In this document: piece by piece, positions 43,844 through 51,929 of the stretch
Layout of the letters: each line of letters opens with the position of its first letter
Numbering within the stretch: position 1 is the stretch's first letter
Source of the DNA: Agrococcus sp. ProA11
GTDB taxonomy: Bacteria > Actinomycetota > Actinomycetes > Actinomycetales > Microbacteriaceae
Reading direction: 5' to 3'
Assembly: GCF_039880525.1 (NCBI RefSeq)
Contig: NZ_CP156989.1
Coordinates: 1,922,001 to 1,986,000, forward strand
DNA: 64,000 bases
The notes under the pieces: model-generated
Databases searched by the model: none
What the model saw: the letters and a program-made list of their open reading frames with translations, nothing else
Told to the model about the DNA's origin: nothing
Translations under genes and position numbers: made by a program

Positions 43844-45976
43844 ATGCGCTATCCCGAGGTGAGCAGGCACGAGACCGTCGAGATGATCCACGGGGAGGCG
43901 GTCGCCGATCCGTATCGCTGGCTCGAGGATGGCGACTCGGCCGAGACGCGCGCGTTCATCGAGGCGCAGAACGCCTTCGCCGAGCCGGTGCTTGCGCAGC
44001 TGCCCGCCCGCGCCGTCTTCCGCGAGCAGGTCACCGCGCTGCTCGAAGCCCCGACGCGCGGCTGTCCCTGGCTGCGCGGCGGCCGCGCCTTCGCCTGGCA
44101 GAGCGACGGCGAGAACCAGCCGCTGCTCGTGGTCGCCGACTCGATCGAGGCGCTCGACGACGCAGGCGACGGCCCGCGCGTGCTGCTCGACCCGAACGCG
44201 CTCTCGAGCGACGGCACGGTCGCCGTCACCATGGCGAGCGTCTCCCCCGACGGCAAGCTGCTCGCCTGGGGCGCGGCCGACGGCGGCTCGGACTGGCGCA
44301 CCATCCGCATCCGCGACGTCGCCACCGGCGAGGATCTCGCCGACGAGATCCCGTGGACGAAGTGGAACGCCGCGGTCTGGCTCGACAGCCGCGCCTTCAG
44401 TTACTGGTCCTACGAGGCGCCGACCGGCGACGCGCTCACCGATGAGATGGGCGGTGGGCGTCTGATGCGTCACGTCGTCGGCACCGATGTCGCTGACGAC
44501 GTCGTGCTGTGGACCGACCCCGACCAGCCGCGCATGTTCGCCCGCCACTGGCCGCGCCACGACCGCTGGTTCGTGCTCTCGACCGACACCGGCGCGTCGA
44601 GCGGCAACGACCTCGCCGCCGGACGCGCCGGCGACGATGCACTGACCCAGCTCGTCGACGGCCACGAGCACGAGTGGAACGGGGTCGGCATCCGCCAGGG
44701 CCGGCTCTACGCCGTCACCGACGATGGCGCCGCGCGCTACCGGCTCGCAGCCTTCGAACTCGAGACCGGCAAGGAGTCGACGGTCGTCGCCGAGCATCCG
44801 GAGGACGTGCTGCTCGACGCCTCGCTCACCGCGAGCGGCCTGGTGCTGGAGTACTCGCACGACGCGAGCCACCGCATGCAGCTGGCGACCTTCGACGGCG
44901 AGCTCGGTGACGCCGTGCCGCTCGGCGACGGCGTCTCGATCACCGGCTCGGACGCGAGCCGGGACTCGAACACGGTGCTCGCGAGCACCTCGAGCTTCGT
45001 CGATCGCGGCACCCGGCACAGCATCGAGGTCGACGGCGCGAGGCTCGTCTCGCACCGCACACTCCCGACCCCGGGTCCCGATGCGCCCGCCGCGACAACC
45101 ACGCGCATCCGCACCGTCTCCACCGATGGCCAGACCGTTGCCGCGTTCCTCGTTCGCCCCGAGGGCGACGACGGCAGCGCGCCGCGGCCGACGCTCATCT
45201 GGGGCTACGGCGGCTTCAACATCCCCATGAACCCGGGCTTCCGCGCCGTGCTCGCCGCCTGGGTCGCCGCCGGTGGCGCGCTCGTGGTGCCGAACCTGCG
45301 CGGTGGCGGCGAGTTCGGCTCCGAGTGGCACAAGGGCGGCACGAAGGATCGCAAGCAGCAGGTCTTCGACGACCTGTTCGCGATCGCCGAGCACCTGGTG
45401 GCGACGGGCGTGACGACGAGCGAGCAGCTCGCGCTGCACGGCCGTTCCAACGGCGGCCTGCTCGCGGGCGCGGCGCTGACGCAGCGGCCCGAGCTGTGGG
45501 CCGCGGTACTGCCGGGCGTCGGCGTGCTCGACATGCTGCGCTTCCACCGCTTCACGATCGGCTGGGCGTGGGCGAGCGACTACGGCGACCCCGATGATGC
45601 CGAGGCGCACGCCTACCTGCGCGCCTACTCGCCGCTGCACCGCGTGCGCGAGGGTGTCGCCTATCCCCCGACGCTCATCACCACGGGCGATCACGACGAC
45701 CGCGTCGTGCCGGCGCACTCGTTCAAGTTCGCGGCCGAGCTGCAGCGGGCGCAGGCGGCGTCGGGATCGGATGCGCCCGTGCTGCTCTCCGTCGACACCC
45801 GCGCCGGGCACGGAATGGGCAAGCCGAAAGACGCCGCTGCGCTCGAGTTCGCCGACCAGCTGGCGTTCGCGGCGCACCACACGGGACTGGTCGTCGACGC
45901 CGTCCCGGCCGCGACGCCGGCGGCCGAGCGCGCGGATGTCGGCACCGACACCTCCACTGCTCGAGTGCAGGCGTGA
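43844..45976 (+). CDS. S9-family prolyl oligopeptidase-like peptidase
   Basis: 710 residues. N-terminal DPYRWLEDGDSAETRAF, a seven-bladed propeller (about 70-410), then the alpha/beta hydrolase domain: GYGGFNIPMNP, LRGGGEFGSEWHKGG, nucleophile GRSNGG, acid in DHDDRV and His in RAGHGMGK. No signal peptide, so cytosolic cleavage of peptides after Pro or basic residues is expected. ATG fixed by the -10 6 nt upstream; stop overlaps the TPR gene GTG. Confidence 0.92.
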   Translation: MRYPEVSRHETVEMIHGEAVADPYRWLEDGDSAETRAFIEAQNAFAEPVLAQLPARAVFREQVTALLEAPTRGCPWLRGGRAFAWQSDGENQPLLVVADSIEALDDAGDGPRVLLDPNALSSDGTVAVTMASVSPDGKLLAWGAADGGSDWRTIRIRDVATGEDLADEIPWTKWNAAVWLDSRAFSYWSYEAPTGDALTDEMGGGRLMRHVVGTDVADDVVLWTDPDQPRMFARHWPRHDRWFVLSTDTGASSGNDLAAGRAGDDALTQLVDGHEHEWNGVGIRQGRLYAVTDDGAARYRLAAFELETGKESTVVAEHPEDVLLDASLTASGLVLEYSHDASHRMQLATFDGELGDAVPLGDGVSITGSDASRDSNTVLASTSSFVDRGTRHSIEVDGARLVSHRTLPTPGPDAPAATTTRIRTVSTDGQTVAAFLVRPEGDDGSAPRPTLIWGYGGFNIPMNPGFRAVLAAWVAAGGALVVPNLRGGGEFGSEWHKGGTKDRKQQVFDDLFAIAEHLVATGVTTSEQLALHGRSNGGLLAGAALTQRPELWAAVLPGVGVLDMLRFHRFTIGWAWASDYGDPDDAEAHAYLRAYSPLHRVREGVAYPPTLITTGDHDDRVVPAHSFKFAAELQRAQAASGSDAPVLLSVDTRAGHGMGKPKDAAALEFADQLAFAAHHTGLVVDAVPAATPAAERADVGTDTSTARVQA

Positions 45977-46464
45977 GCGCGCTCGCGGACTGGGAGGCGC
46001 AGGTCGCGAGCCTCTGGGAGCGCTCCGACGCGCTGCCTCGCGATGAGGCGGTCGCTGCGATGCGCGAGCTCGCTGGCGACTACCCCGGCGAGGATGGGCG
46101 GGCCGCGTTCGAGCTGGGCGGCATGTACGACTCGCACGGATTCGAGCACGAGGCGGAGCGCGAGTACGAGCGGGCGCGGGAGCTGGGGCTGGCGCCCGAG
46201 CAGCATGCGCAGCTCGCGGTGCAGTACGGCTCGACGCTCCGCAACACCGGCCGCGTCGATGACGCCATCGCGGTGCTGGAGGCCGCGCCGACGCATCCGT
46301 CGACCGGTGCGGCGCCACGGGTGTTCCTTGCGCTCGCACTGCACGCCGCCGGGCGCCACGATGAGGCGATGCGCGTCATCGTCGAGGCGATCGAGCCCAC
46401 CCTGCCGCGCTACAACCGCTCGGTGCGCGCCTATGCGGCGGCGTTGACCGAGCCCGCTGCCTGA
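45973..46464 (+). CDS. Tetratricopeptide-repeat protein
   Basis: 163 residues. Two to three TPR-like helical pairs: GRAAFELGGMYDSHGFEHEAEREYERA, LAVQYGSTLRNTGRVDDAI, and LALALHAAGRHDEAM. Homologs in actinobacteria are uncharacterised small cytosolic scaffolds. GTG start overlaps the peptidase stop, so co-expressed with it. Convergent with the prepilin-peptidase-like gene, with a long hairpin between. Confidence 0.83.
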   Translation: MSALADWEAQVASLWERSDALPRDEAVAAMRELAGDYPGEDGRAAFELGGMYDSHGFEHEAEREYERARELGLAPEQHAQLAVQYGSTLRNTGRVDDAIAVLEAAPTHPSTGAAPRVFLALALHAAGRHDEAMRVIVEAIEPTLPRYNRSVRAYAAALTEPAA

Positions 46465-46525
46465 CGGAGCGCGCATCCCACCGGAGCCCGCGCCCGTCCC
46501 GCTACTGCTCCCGCCGCTGTCGCGG

Positions 46526-46590
46526 CCGGGCGCGTGTCAAGCTGTTGCTGCAATTCCCCCCAACCACAGCAACAACCTGACACGCGCCGG
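46526..46590. terminator. Long imperfect hairpin between convergent genes
   Basis: CGCGTGTCA (46531-46539) and TGTTGCTG (46543-46550) pair with CAGCAACA (46567-46574) and TGACACGCG (46578-46586); the outer CCGG/CCGG extends it with a bulge. Between stops at 46464 and 46634, it can serve both strands. Confidence 0.6.
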
Positions 46591-46633
46591 TAGCGCGGAG
46601 CGGCGCCGGACCGGCTCGCGAGGCTGACGCGCG

Positions 46634-47200
46634 TCAGGCGAGGCCGAGGGCCGCCAGGGCGGCGGCGATCGCGTGGCCGGCGAGCAGCCAGGGCCCGAAG
46701 GCCAGCGTGCGGTGGCCGACAGCCAGCGCCACGATGCCCACGACGCCGCCAATGACCACGGATGCCGCCAGGCCGACGAGCGGCACCGACCATCCGAGCG
46801 TCGCGGTCGCGAGCGCCAGGGCAGCGCCGAGCTTCACGTCGCCCATGCCCATCCCGCCGGTCACGGCCATGAGCAGCAGCAGTGCTCCGCAGCCGAGTCC
46901 GACGAGCGGCGCAAGATCGCCAGCCAGCAGGCGCACGAGGCACGCCAGCGCCGCGATCAGCAGCAGCGGCACGGTGATGGCGTTCGGGAGGCGGCGCTCG
47001 GCCGTGTCGATGCGGATGAGCGCGGGCGCGGCGAGTGCGACGGCGGCGAGCGGCGCCACGGCGGCGACATCCCATCCCTCGCCCGCGAGCACCGCTGCGG
47101 CCGCGCCCGCCAGCGGCAGCCCGAGCGTATCGAGTGGGCGCAGTCGCACCGGTGGCCGGAGCCCCGCGACCTCCGCCTGCTCGCTCACCGCCGCCGTCAT
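46634..47200 (-). CDS. Prepilin peptidase-like A24 protease (no methylase domain)
   Basis: 188 residues with about six helices. The two catalytic Asp motifs of type IV prepilin peptidases are present: IDTAERRLPNAI and GGMGMGDVKLG. The N-terminal N-methyltransferase/zinc domain is missing, as in archaeal-type and many actinobacterial members. Likely processes Flp/Tad pilin or secretion pseudopilins encoded elsewhere. ATG 6 nt after TACGGT. Confidence 0.8.
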   Translation of the reverse strand: MTAAVSEQAEVAGLRPPVRLRPLDTLGLPLAGAAAAVLAGEGWDVAAVAPLAAVALAAPALIRIDTAERRLPNAITVPLLLIAALACLVRLLAGDLAPLVGLGCGALLLLMAVTGGMGMGDVKLGAALALATATLGWSVPLVGLAASVVIGGVVGIVALAVGHRTLAFGPWLLAGHAIAAALAALGLA

Positions 47201-47206
47201 GCGGTC

Positions 47207-47212
47207 ACCGTA
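47207..47212 (-). promoter_or_regulatory. -10 hexamer TACGGT for leaderless prepilin peptidase-like gene
   Basis: TACGGT on the minus strand, exactly 6 nt before ATG 47200. Confidence 0.6.
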
Positions 47213-47314
47213 GCCATGCCGGCACCGGCTGCGCGCGCGCTCTCCACAGCGCCGTTCGACACTGCCACCCCTGAGCCACGCGACACGCCCGGGATGCACG
47301 AACGTCGGGTCGCT

Positions 47315-47343
47315 GCAACCGATCCGGGGTTCCGCGCCGATAT
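47315..47343 (+). promoter_or_regulatory. SigK-like (ECF) promoter of DUF4397-sortase operon
   Basis: GCAACC (47315-47320), 16 nt, CCGATAT (47337-47343). Resembles mycobacterial SigK promoters (CATCC ... CCGAAT) and a second site at 50374-50400. Start about 40 nt before ATG 47391. Confidence 0.5.
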
Positions 47344-47390
47344 GGGGGTAGGACGGCGCATGGAGCGTCGCACGAATCGAGGAGACCATC

Positions 47391-48200
47391 ATGAAGCGCA
47401 AGCTCGCGATCGGCGTCGGAGCCGCAGTCGCCCTGACGGCATTCGGTGCCGCACCCGCCATGGCCGCCGACGGCGACGCCACGGTGTCGGTGCTGCACGC
47501 AGTCCCCGGCCTCACGGTCGACGTCTACATCAATGGCGACGAAGCCATTGCCGACTTCGAGCCCGGCACGCTCACCGACGAGATGATGCTCGCGGCCGGC
47601 TCCTACGACATCCAGGTCTTCGCAGACGGTGACACGCCTGACTCGGCGGACCCGGCGATCGAGGCGATGGGGGTCGAGGTTCCCGCGTCGGCCAACCTGA
47701 CGCTGGTCGCGCACCTGTCCGAGAGCGGCGACCCCATGCTCTCCGCCTTCGCGAACGACACCGAGCCGACCGAGGCCGGCGACGCTCGCCTCACCGTCCG
47801 CCACCTCGCCGCGGCTCCGGCCGTCGACGTGCGTGCCAACGGTGACGCCATCGTCGAAGGCCTGACCAACCCGGATGAGGCGTCGCTCGACACCGCTGCC
47901 GGCATGGTGACGGCGGATGTGGTGCTTGCGGGCACCGAAGACGTCGCGATCGGCCCGGCTGACCTCGACCTCGCTGAAGGCGTCAACACCATCGTGGTCG
48001 CGTGGGGCAGCGCCGAAGACGGCAACCTCGACCTCGCGGTGCAGACCGTCGAGGCGCACAGCACGCCCAGCGGCGTGCCGTCGGGCCTCGGAGGCGCTGC
48101 TGACCAGCGCGCACTCGGCATCACCCTGGCCCTGGCCGGCGTGCTCGGCCTCGGCCTGATCGCCTCGCGCACGCTCCGCCCCGCCCGGGAGCGCAGCTGA
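47391..48200 (+). CDS. DUF4397 secreted protein with C-terminal membrane anchor
   Basis: 269 residues. Signal peptide with AMA-ADG cleavage site near residue 25, then two DUF4397 repeats (about 30-120 and 125-215; VSVLHAVPGLTVDVYINGD and LTVRHLAAAPAVDVRANGD mark their starts). A Ser/Gly linker, a hydrophobic helix (ALGITLALAGVLGLGLIA) and a basic tail RPARERS end it, the layout of a sortase substrate, but no LPXTG motif is seen. AGGAG 7 nt before the ATG. Two nt separate it from the class F sortase. Confidence 0.88.
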   Translation: MKRKLAIGVGAAVALTAFGAAPAMAADGDATVSVLHAVPGLTVDVYINGDEAIADFEPGTLTDEMMLAAGSYDIQVFADGDTPDSADPAIEAMGVEVPASANLTLVAHLSESGDPMLSAFANDTEPTEAGDARLTVRHLAAAPAVDVRANGDAIVEGLTNPDEASLDTAAGMVTADVVLAGTEDVAIGPADLDLAEGVNTIVVAWGSAEDGNLDLAVQTVEAHSTPSGVPSGLGGAADQRALGITLALAGVLGLGLIASRTLRPARERS

Positions 48201-48202
48201 TC

Positions 48203-48961
48203 ATGCGCACCAACCGAGGGCTCCCGTCGCGTTCGTCGCGGCGGGAGCCCTCCCCCGTGTCCGAGCGCCGTCGCACGCCGCGCTGGGCGACGGTCGCTCT
48301 CGCGGTGCTCGGCACCGCGGCGGTCGTGACGGGCCTCGTGCTCGTCACCCAGTCGATCGCGCCGACCGTGCAGGATCAGCCTGCCGCGGCGGCATCCGCC
48401 CCGCCATTGCCGTCGCCATCCCAGGCGCCGACCACCGAGGCGGCGGCGCCCGCCGCAGTCGTGCCTACCGGGGTCGGCACGAGGGATGCATCCCTCGTCG
48501 CGCCGGTGCTCGTCGACGAGCCCGCGTCCGTGCGGGTGCCCTCGGTCGGCCTCGACCTCGGTGTCGTGCCGGTGGGCGTGCGCGAGGACGGCCAGATGGA
48601 TGTTCCGGAGCTCGTGACCGAGCTCGGCTGGTACGAGTACGGGCCGGCTCCTGGCGCCGACGCAGGCTCCGCGGTGCTGGCCGCGCACTTCGACAGCGAC
48701 ATCGGCGCCGCCCCCATGGCGTCGGTGCTGCGCGCCTCCGCGGGCGACGTCGTCGAGGTCACCACCGAGTCCGGTGCCCTGCTGCGCTTCCGCATCACGG
48801 CGATCGAGCAGATCTCCAAGGCCGCGCTGCCGCTCGAGTCGCTCTTCGCGCGCGACGGCGAGCATGCGATGCAGCTCGTCACCTGCGGCGGCGCGTGGGA
48901 TGCGGCCGCGGGGGCCTATGAGGACAACATCGTCGTGACCGCCGTCCCCATCGGCTCGTGA
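48203..48961 (+). CDS. Class F sortase
   Basis: 252 residues. One N-terminal helix (about 27-48), a Pro/Ala-rich linker, then the sortase barrel. Catalytic His in LAAHFDS, catalytic Cys in LVTCGG, and a downstream strand NIVVTAV where the Arg normally precedes; the Arg is not clearly placed. Class F sortases anchor surface proteins or join subunits; the adjacent DUF4397 product is the obvious partner. Shares its operon and SigK-like promoter. Confidence 0.87.
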   Translation: MRTNRGLPSRSSRREPSPVSERRRTPRWATVALAVLGTAAVVTGLVLVTQSIAPTVQDQPAAAASAPPLPSPSQAPTTEAAAPAAVVPTGVGTRDASLVAPVLVDEPASVRVPSVGLDLGVVPVGVREDGQMDVPELVTELGWYEYGPAPGADAGSAVLAAHFDSDIGAAPMASVLRASAGDVVEVTTESGALLRFRITAIEQISKAALPLESLFARDGEHAMQLVTCGGAWDAAAGAYEDNIVVTAVPIGS

Positions 48962-48977
48962 GCGGTGACGGCGATGC

Positions 48978-48983
48978 TACGTT
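48978..48983 (+). promoter_or_regulatory. -10 hexamer TACGTT for leaderless ECF sigma gene
   Basis: TACGTT, exactly 6 nt before GTG 48990; housekeeping-type, not SigK-like. Confidence 0.6.
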
Positions 48984-48989
48984 CGACGC

Positions 48990-49559
48990 GTGGTGACCGA
49001 GGATCTCGAAGCGGCGCGCTTGAGCGCGGCCTTCGCGGCCGATCCGTCGCCGGAGGTGCTGCGGCTCGTCTACGAGCGCTGGGGCGGGATGGTCTACGCG
49101 ATCGCGCTGCGGGCGATGGCGCCGCACGATGCGGAGGACGTGGTGCAGCAGACCTTCGTCTCCGTCTGGCGGTCGCGCGATTCCTACGACCCTGCGGCGG
49201 GACCGCTGGGCGCGTGGATCGTGACCATCGCGCGGCGCCGCATCGCCGATCATTGGCGTGCCCGCTCGCAGCACGAGCTCGCGACGGAGCCCGAGGCGCT
49301 CGCGGCGGCGCTGGAGCAGGGGGCGGGCGATCCCGTGCTCGACTCCGTCGAGGATGCGCTGACCGTGCAGGAGCAGCTGGAGCGCATCGGAGAGCCGCAG
49401 CGCACGATCGTGCGCCTGGCCGTGATCGAGGACCGGTCGACCGCCTGGATCGCCGAGACGCTCGCGATGCCGGTCGGCACCGTGAAGAGCCACCTGTCGC
49501 GCGCACTGCGCCGGCTCCGAGACCGTTGGGAGGAGACGCATGGAGCACCTGTCGAATGA
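48990..49559 (+). CDS. ECF sigma factor, SigK-like
   Basis: 189 residues. Region 2 (about 25-95): LRLVYERWGGMVYAIALRAM, DAEDVVQQTFVSVWRSRDSY; region 4 (about 130-182): RIGEPQRTIVRLAVIEDRST, AETLAMPVGTVKSHLSRALRRLR. Partner is the RskA-like anti-sigma overlapping by 20 nt. Sets transcription of envelope genes; candidate target promoters are 47315-47343 and 50374-50400. GTG start fixed by the -10 6 nt upstream. Confidence 0.9.
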   Translation: MVTEDLEAARLSAAFAADPSPEVLRLVYERWGGMVYAIALRAMAPHDAEDVVQQTFVSVWRSRDSYDPAAGPLGAWIVTIARRRIADHWRARSQHELATEPEALAAALEQGAGDPVLDSVEDALTVQEQLERIGEPQRTIVRLAVIEDRSTAWIAETLAMPVGTVKSHLSRALRRLRDRWEETHGAPVE

Positions 49560-50280
49560 TGAGCTCGCCGCGCTCGCCCTAGTGGGAGACCCGGAGAGCA
49601 AGCACCTGGATGCCTGCGCGGCATGCCGCGACGAGATCGCCTCGCTGCGCCGTGCCGCCGAGCGCTACCGCGCGGCGGACGTGCCTGCGCTCACGCCGCC
49701 GGCCGGCATCTGGGATCGCATCGCCGCGGAGATCACCGATGACGGCGCGCTGGCGAGCTCGCCGGCCACCGCGACGCTCGCGCCCGCGCCCGCGCCCGCG
49801 CCGCGAGCGTCCGCGCATGTCGCGCGTCGTCGCCGTCGGCGCTTCAGCACCGGCGCACTGCTGGCGGCATGCGCCGCGTCGGCCGCGGTCGCCGCGTCGG
49901 TCGCGGTGCTGCTCATCGGCCAGCTGGGAGGAATCCCGCGGTCGACGGATGTCGCCAATGCCGTGCTCGATCCTCTCGAGTCCACGGTCTCCGTGGCCCC
50001 GGCGCGCGCCGAGGTGATCGAGCGCGACGGGCAGCGGCTGCTGGTGGTCGATGTCGAGTCGCTGCCGCAGGTGGACGGCTACCTCGACGTGTGGCTCCTC
50101 GACACGCAGGCGCAGCAGATGGTGAGCCTGGGCGTCATGGATGCCGAGTCCACGCAGCTCTCGCTGCCGCCCGGGCTCGATCTCGCGACCTACCCGATCG
50201 TCGACGTCTCGATCGAGCCGTTCGACGGCGACCCCACGCATTCGGGCAACAGCATCTGGCGGGGTGCGCTCGAGCTCTGA
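49540..50280 (+). CDS. Anti-sigma factor, RskA-like
   Basis: 246 residues. N-terminal zinc-type anti-sigma domain with HLDACAACRDE, about residues 22-32; one membrane helix (about 106-128); extracytoplasmic RskA domain with VLDPLESTVSVAPARA, VDVESLPQVDGYLDVWLLD and a C-terminal SIWRGALEL. Holds the sigma factor inactive at the membrane until the external part is cleaved. The start overlaps the sigma gene by 20 nt, so the two are translationally coupled. Confidence 0.9.
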   Translation: MEHLSNDELAALALVGDPESKHLDACAACRDEIASLRRAAERYRAADVPALTPPAGIWDRIAAEITDDGALASSPATATLAPAPAPAPRASAHVARRRRRRFSTGALLAACAASAAVAASVAVLLIGQLGGIPRSTDVANAVLDPLESTVSVAPARAEVIERDGQRLLVVDVESLPQVDGYLDVWLLDTQAQQMVSLGVMDAESTQLSLPPGLDLATYPIVDVSIEPFDGDPTHSGNSIWRGALEL

Positions 50281-50373
50281 CGCGTCGGGGCACACGGCGT
50301 CCCGCGCTCGCGGGCGCCGCACGGCTGTGCGCGGAGGCGTCGCGACCCGTGGCCTGCCGTCCCGCGCCAGAAA

Positions 50374-50400
50374 GCAACCGTCGGCGGCGTCGCTCCGAAT
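50374..50400 (+). promoter_or_regulatory. SigK-like (ECF) promoter of the orphan anti-sigma gene
   Basis: GCAACC (50374-50379), 15 nt, CCGAAT (50395-50400), the exact SigK -10. Start near 50408 leaves about 16 nt holding AAGGAG. Confidence 0.5.
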
Positions 50401-50423
50401 ACCCAGTGCGGGGAAGGAGTCGC

Positions 50424-50744
50424 ATGCAGCACCTGCCGGACGAGGATCTCACCGCGCTCGCATTGGGTGAAGCGGTCGAGCGGAGCGAGCACGTCGACGA
50501 ATGCCGTGCGTGCGCCTGCGAGGTCGCCTCGCTGCGACGCACCGCCGACATCCTCATCGCAGCGCTCGTCGAGCCCGTGCAGCCCCCGGCGGCGCTCTGG
50601 CAGCGGACCCTCGACGAGATCGAGGCGGAGGCCGCCGCTGCGCCCACCGTGAATCCGACGGATGGTGCGACGCTGCGCCACGAAGGCGATCAGCGTCGAG
50701 CGTGCTTCCGCCGATCCCGAGGCGGCCGTCGACGCGGTCAGTGA
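50424..50744 (+). CDS. Truncated second anti-sigma (ZAS domain only)
   Basis: 106 residues. The first ~65 closely resemble the adjacent anti-sigma: both have HLxxDxLxALAL, then HVDECRACACE (versus HLDACAACRDE) and a similar WQRTLDEIE helix. After about residue 75 the protein turns into a basic, low-complexity tail and has no membrane helix or RskA domain. Either a soluble sigma binder or a decayed duplicate. AAGGAG precedes ATG 50424. Its 3' end overlaps the convergent winged-helix gene by 7 nt. Confidence 0.65.
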   Translation: MQHLPDEDLTALALGEAVERSEHVDECRACACEVASLRRTADILIAALVEPVQPPAALWQRTLDEIEAEAAAAPTVNPTDGATLRHEGDQRRACFRRSRGGRRRGQ

Positions 50745-51816
50745 TCCGGCCAGGCCGCCACCGCGCGGTGGATGCTCGCGGCCGTCGCCTCGGGCACGTC
50801 CTCGACGAGCTGCAGCAGCGGCTCGCCCGGCTGCCGGCCCTGCCGAGCCGGCCACCGCCACGTGCCGACCGCGCGACCGTCGACGAGCACGACCGGCTTG
50901 AAGACACCGTTGCCACCGGGCACCATCGCGTGCAGCATCGCCGGGCTGGCCGTGTGCGAGCGATCGCGGTAGCCGAGGATCCACTCGTCGAAGCCAGGCA
51001 CCAGCCGCACGCCGCTGCGACGGCCCGCGGCCGCATCGGAGGCGACGAGCATCGGCTCGCCGCCGACGAGCACGGGCTCCAGGCCCTGCGCTCGGGCCAG
51101 CGCGGCTCGGACGAGCGTCTTCGGCAACCCGCTCCACCAGGCGGCATCATCGACAGCGGTCGGGCCACGAGCGGCGACGAAGCGGCCGAGCCCCTCGGCG
51201 AGGGCGGCCTCGGGATCGGCCACCGGCGGCGCCGCGCCGCCGAGCAGCAGCTGCTCCTCCCCCTCGAACGGGCCGAAGCGCACGATCCCGTCGTAGGCAT
51301 GCAGTGCGAGCAGGTGGTAGCCGCGCCGCCGCCGGTCTCGACACCGGCCGCATCCCAGCAGGCGAGCATCGAACGCCGCGAGCGAGGGCCCGCCGAGAGG
51401 TGCTCGATGAGCGCCTCCGCCGAGCGCAACGCCACGTCCTCCTCGATGCCGCGGTCGGTGCACATCCGCCATTCCTGCCGCCGCATCCTGGGCGTCACGG
51501 CCGCGTGCAGCGCGGCGAGATCCTGCGGCGTCGCGACGAAGAGCGTGCCGCGCATGGCCCACGCGCGGACGAGCTCGCCCCGGTCGAACGCGGCGCGCAC
51601 GTCGGCCAGCGTGGTGCCCGGCACCGAGCGGATCGCGATCGCGCGCAGCACCTGCGCCAGATCCTGCCCCTGCATCGCGACCATGCGCCGCACCGCCTCG
51701 GTCGGCGTCGGCCCGGGCACGGCTCCGCTCGCCGCGCCGCCCGCTCGGCCGCGCCCGTGCAGTCCCTGCGCGACCAGCCGCATCCGCCGTGCTTCCGACC
51801 GCGTCATCTGGAGCAT
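50738..51816 (-). pseudogene. Winged helix DNA-binding domain protein (HTH_42/AlkZ-like), frameshifted
   Basis: The N-terminal half (51816 to about 51325) reads MTRSEARRMRLVAQGL, MVAMQGQDLAQVLRAIAIRS and WAMRGTLFVATPQDLAALHA in one frame; the C-terminal half (GYHLLALHAYDGIVRFGP, LVPGFDEWILGYRDRS, NGVFKPVVLVDGRAVGTW) continues in another. Adding one base in the GC run at about 51318-51326 joins them into one ~360-residue protein, the usual length. AlkZ-type members unhook DNA crosslinks; most are uncharacterised. Start fixed by TAGCGT 6 nt upstream. Could be a real inactivation or a sequencing error. Confidence 0.8.
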
Positions 51817-51822
51817 GGCGCA

Positions 51823-51828
51823 ACGCTA
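51823..51828 (-). promoter_or_regulatory. -10 hexamer TAGCGT for the leaderless winged-helix gene
   Basis: TAGCGT on the minus strand, exactly 6 nt before ATG 51816. Confidence 0.55.
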
Positions 51829-51850
51829 CCGGCGACGGCCGACGGCAGCC

Positions 51851-51906
51851 GACCCCTTCCGCCGGCGCCGACCCGGTGCATCGGGTCGCGGAAGGCGGAA
51901 GGGGTC
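51851..51906 (-). terminator. Terminator-like cruciform after phoH
   Basis: Perfect 13-bp outer stem GACCCCTTCCGCC (51851-51863) / 51894-51906, enclosing a second hairpin GACCCG-N6-CGGGTC (51870-51887). 24 nt past the phoH stop. Confidence 0.7.
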
Positions 51907-51929
51907 GAGCGCGGTGGCCGGATGCCGCG

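Noticed and set aside
41831-46339. 1502-codon open frame antisense to fumC and the S9 peptidase
   Set aside because: Shadow of well-supported genes on the other strand; long open frames arise from high GC codon bias. Low-complexity Arg/Ala/Gly-rich translation.
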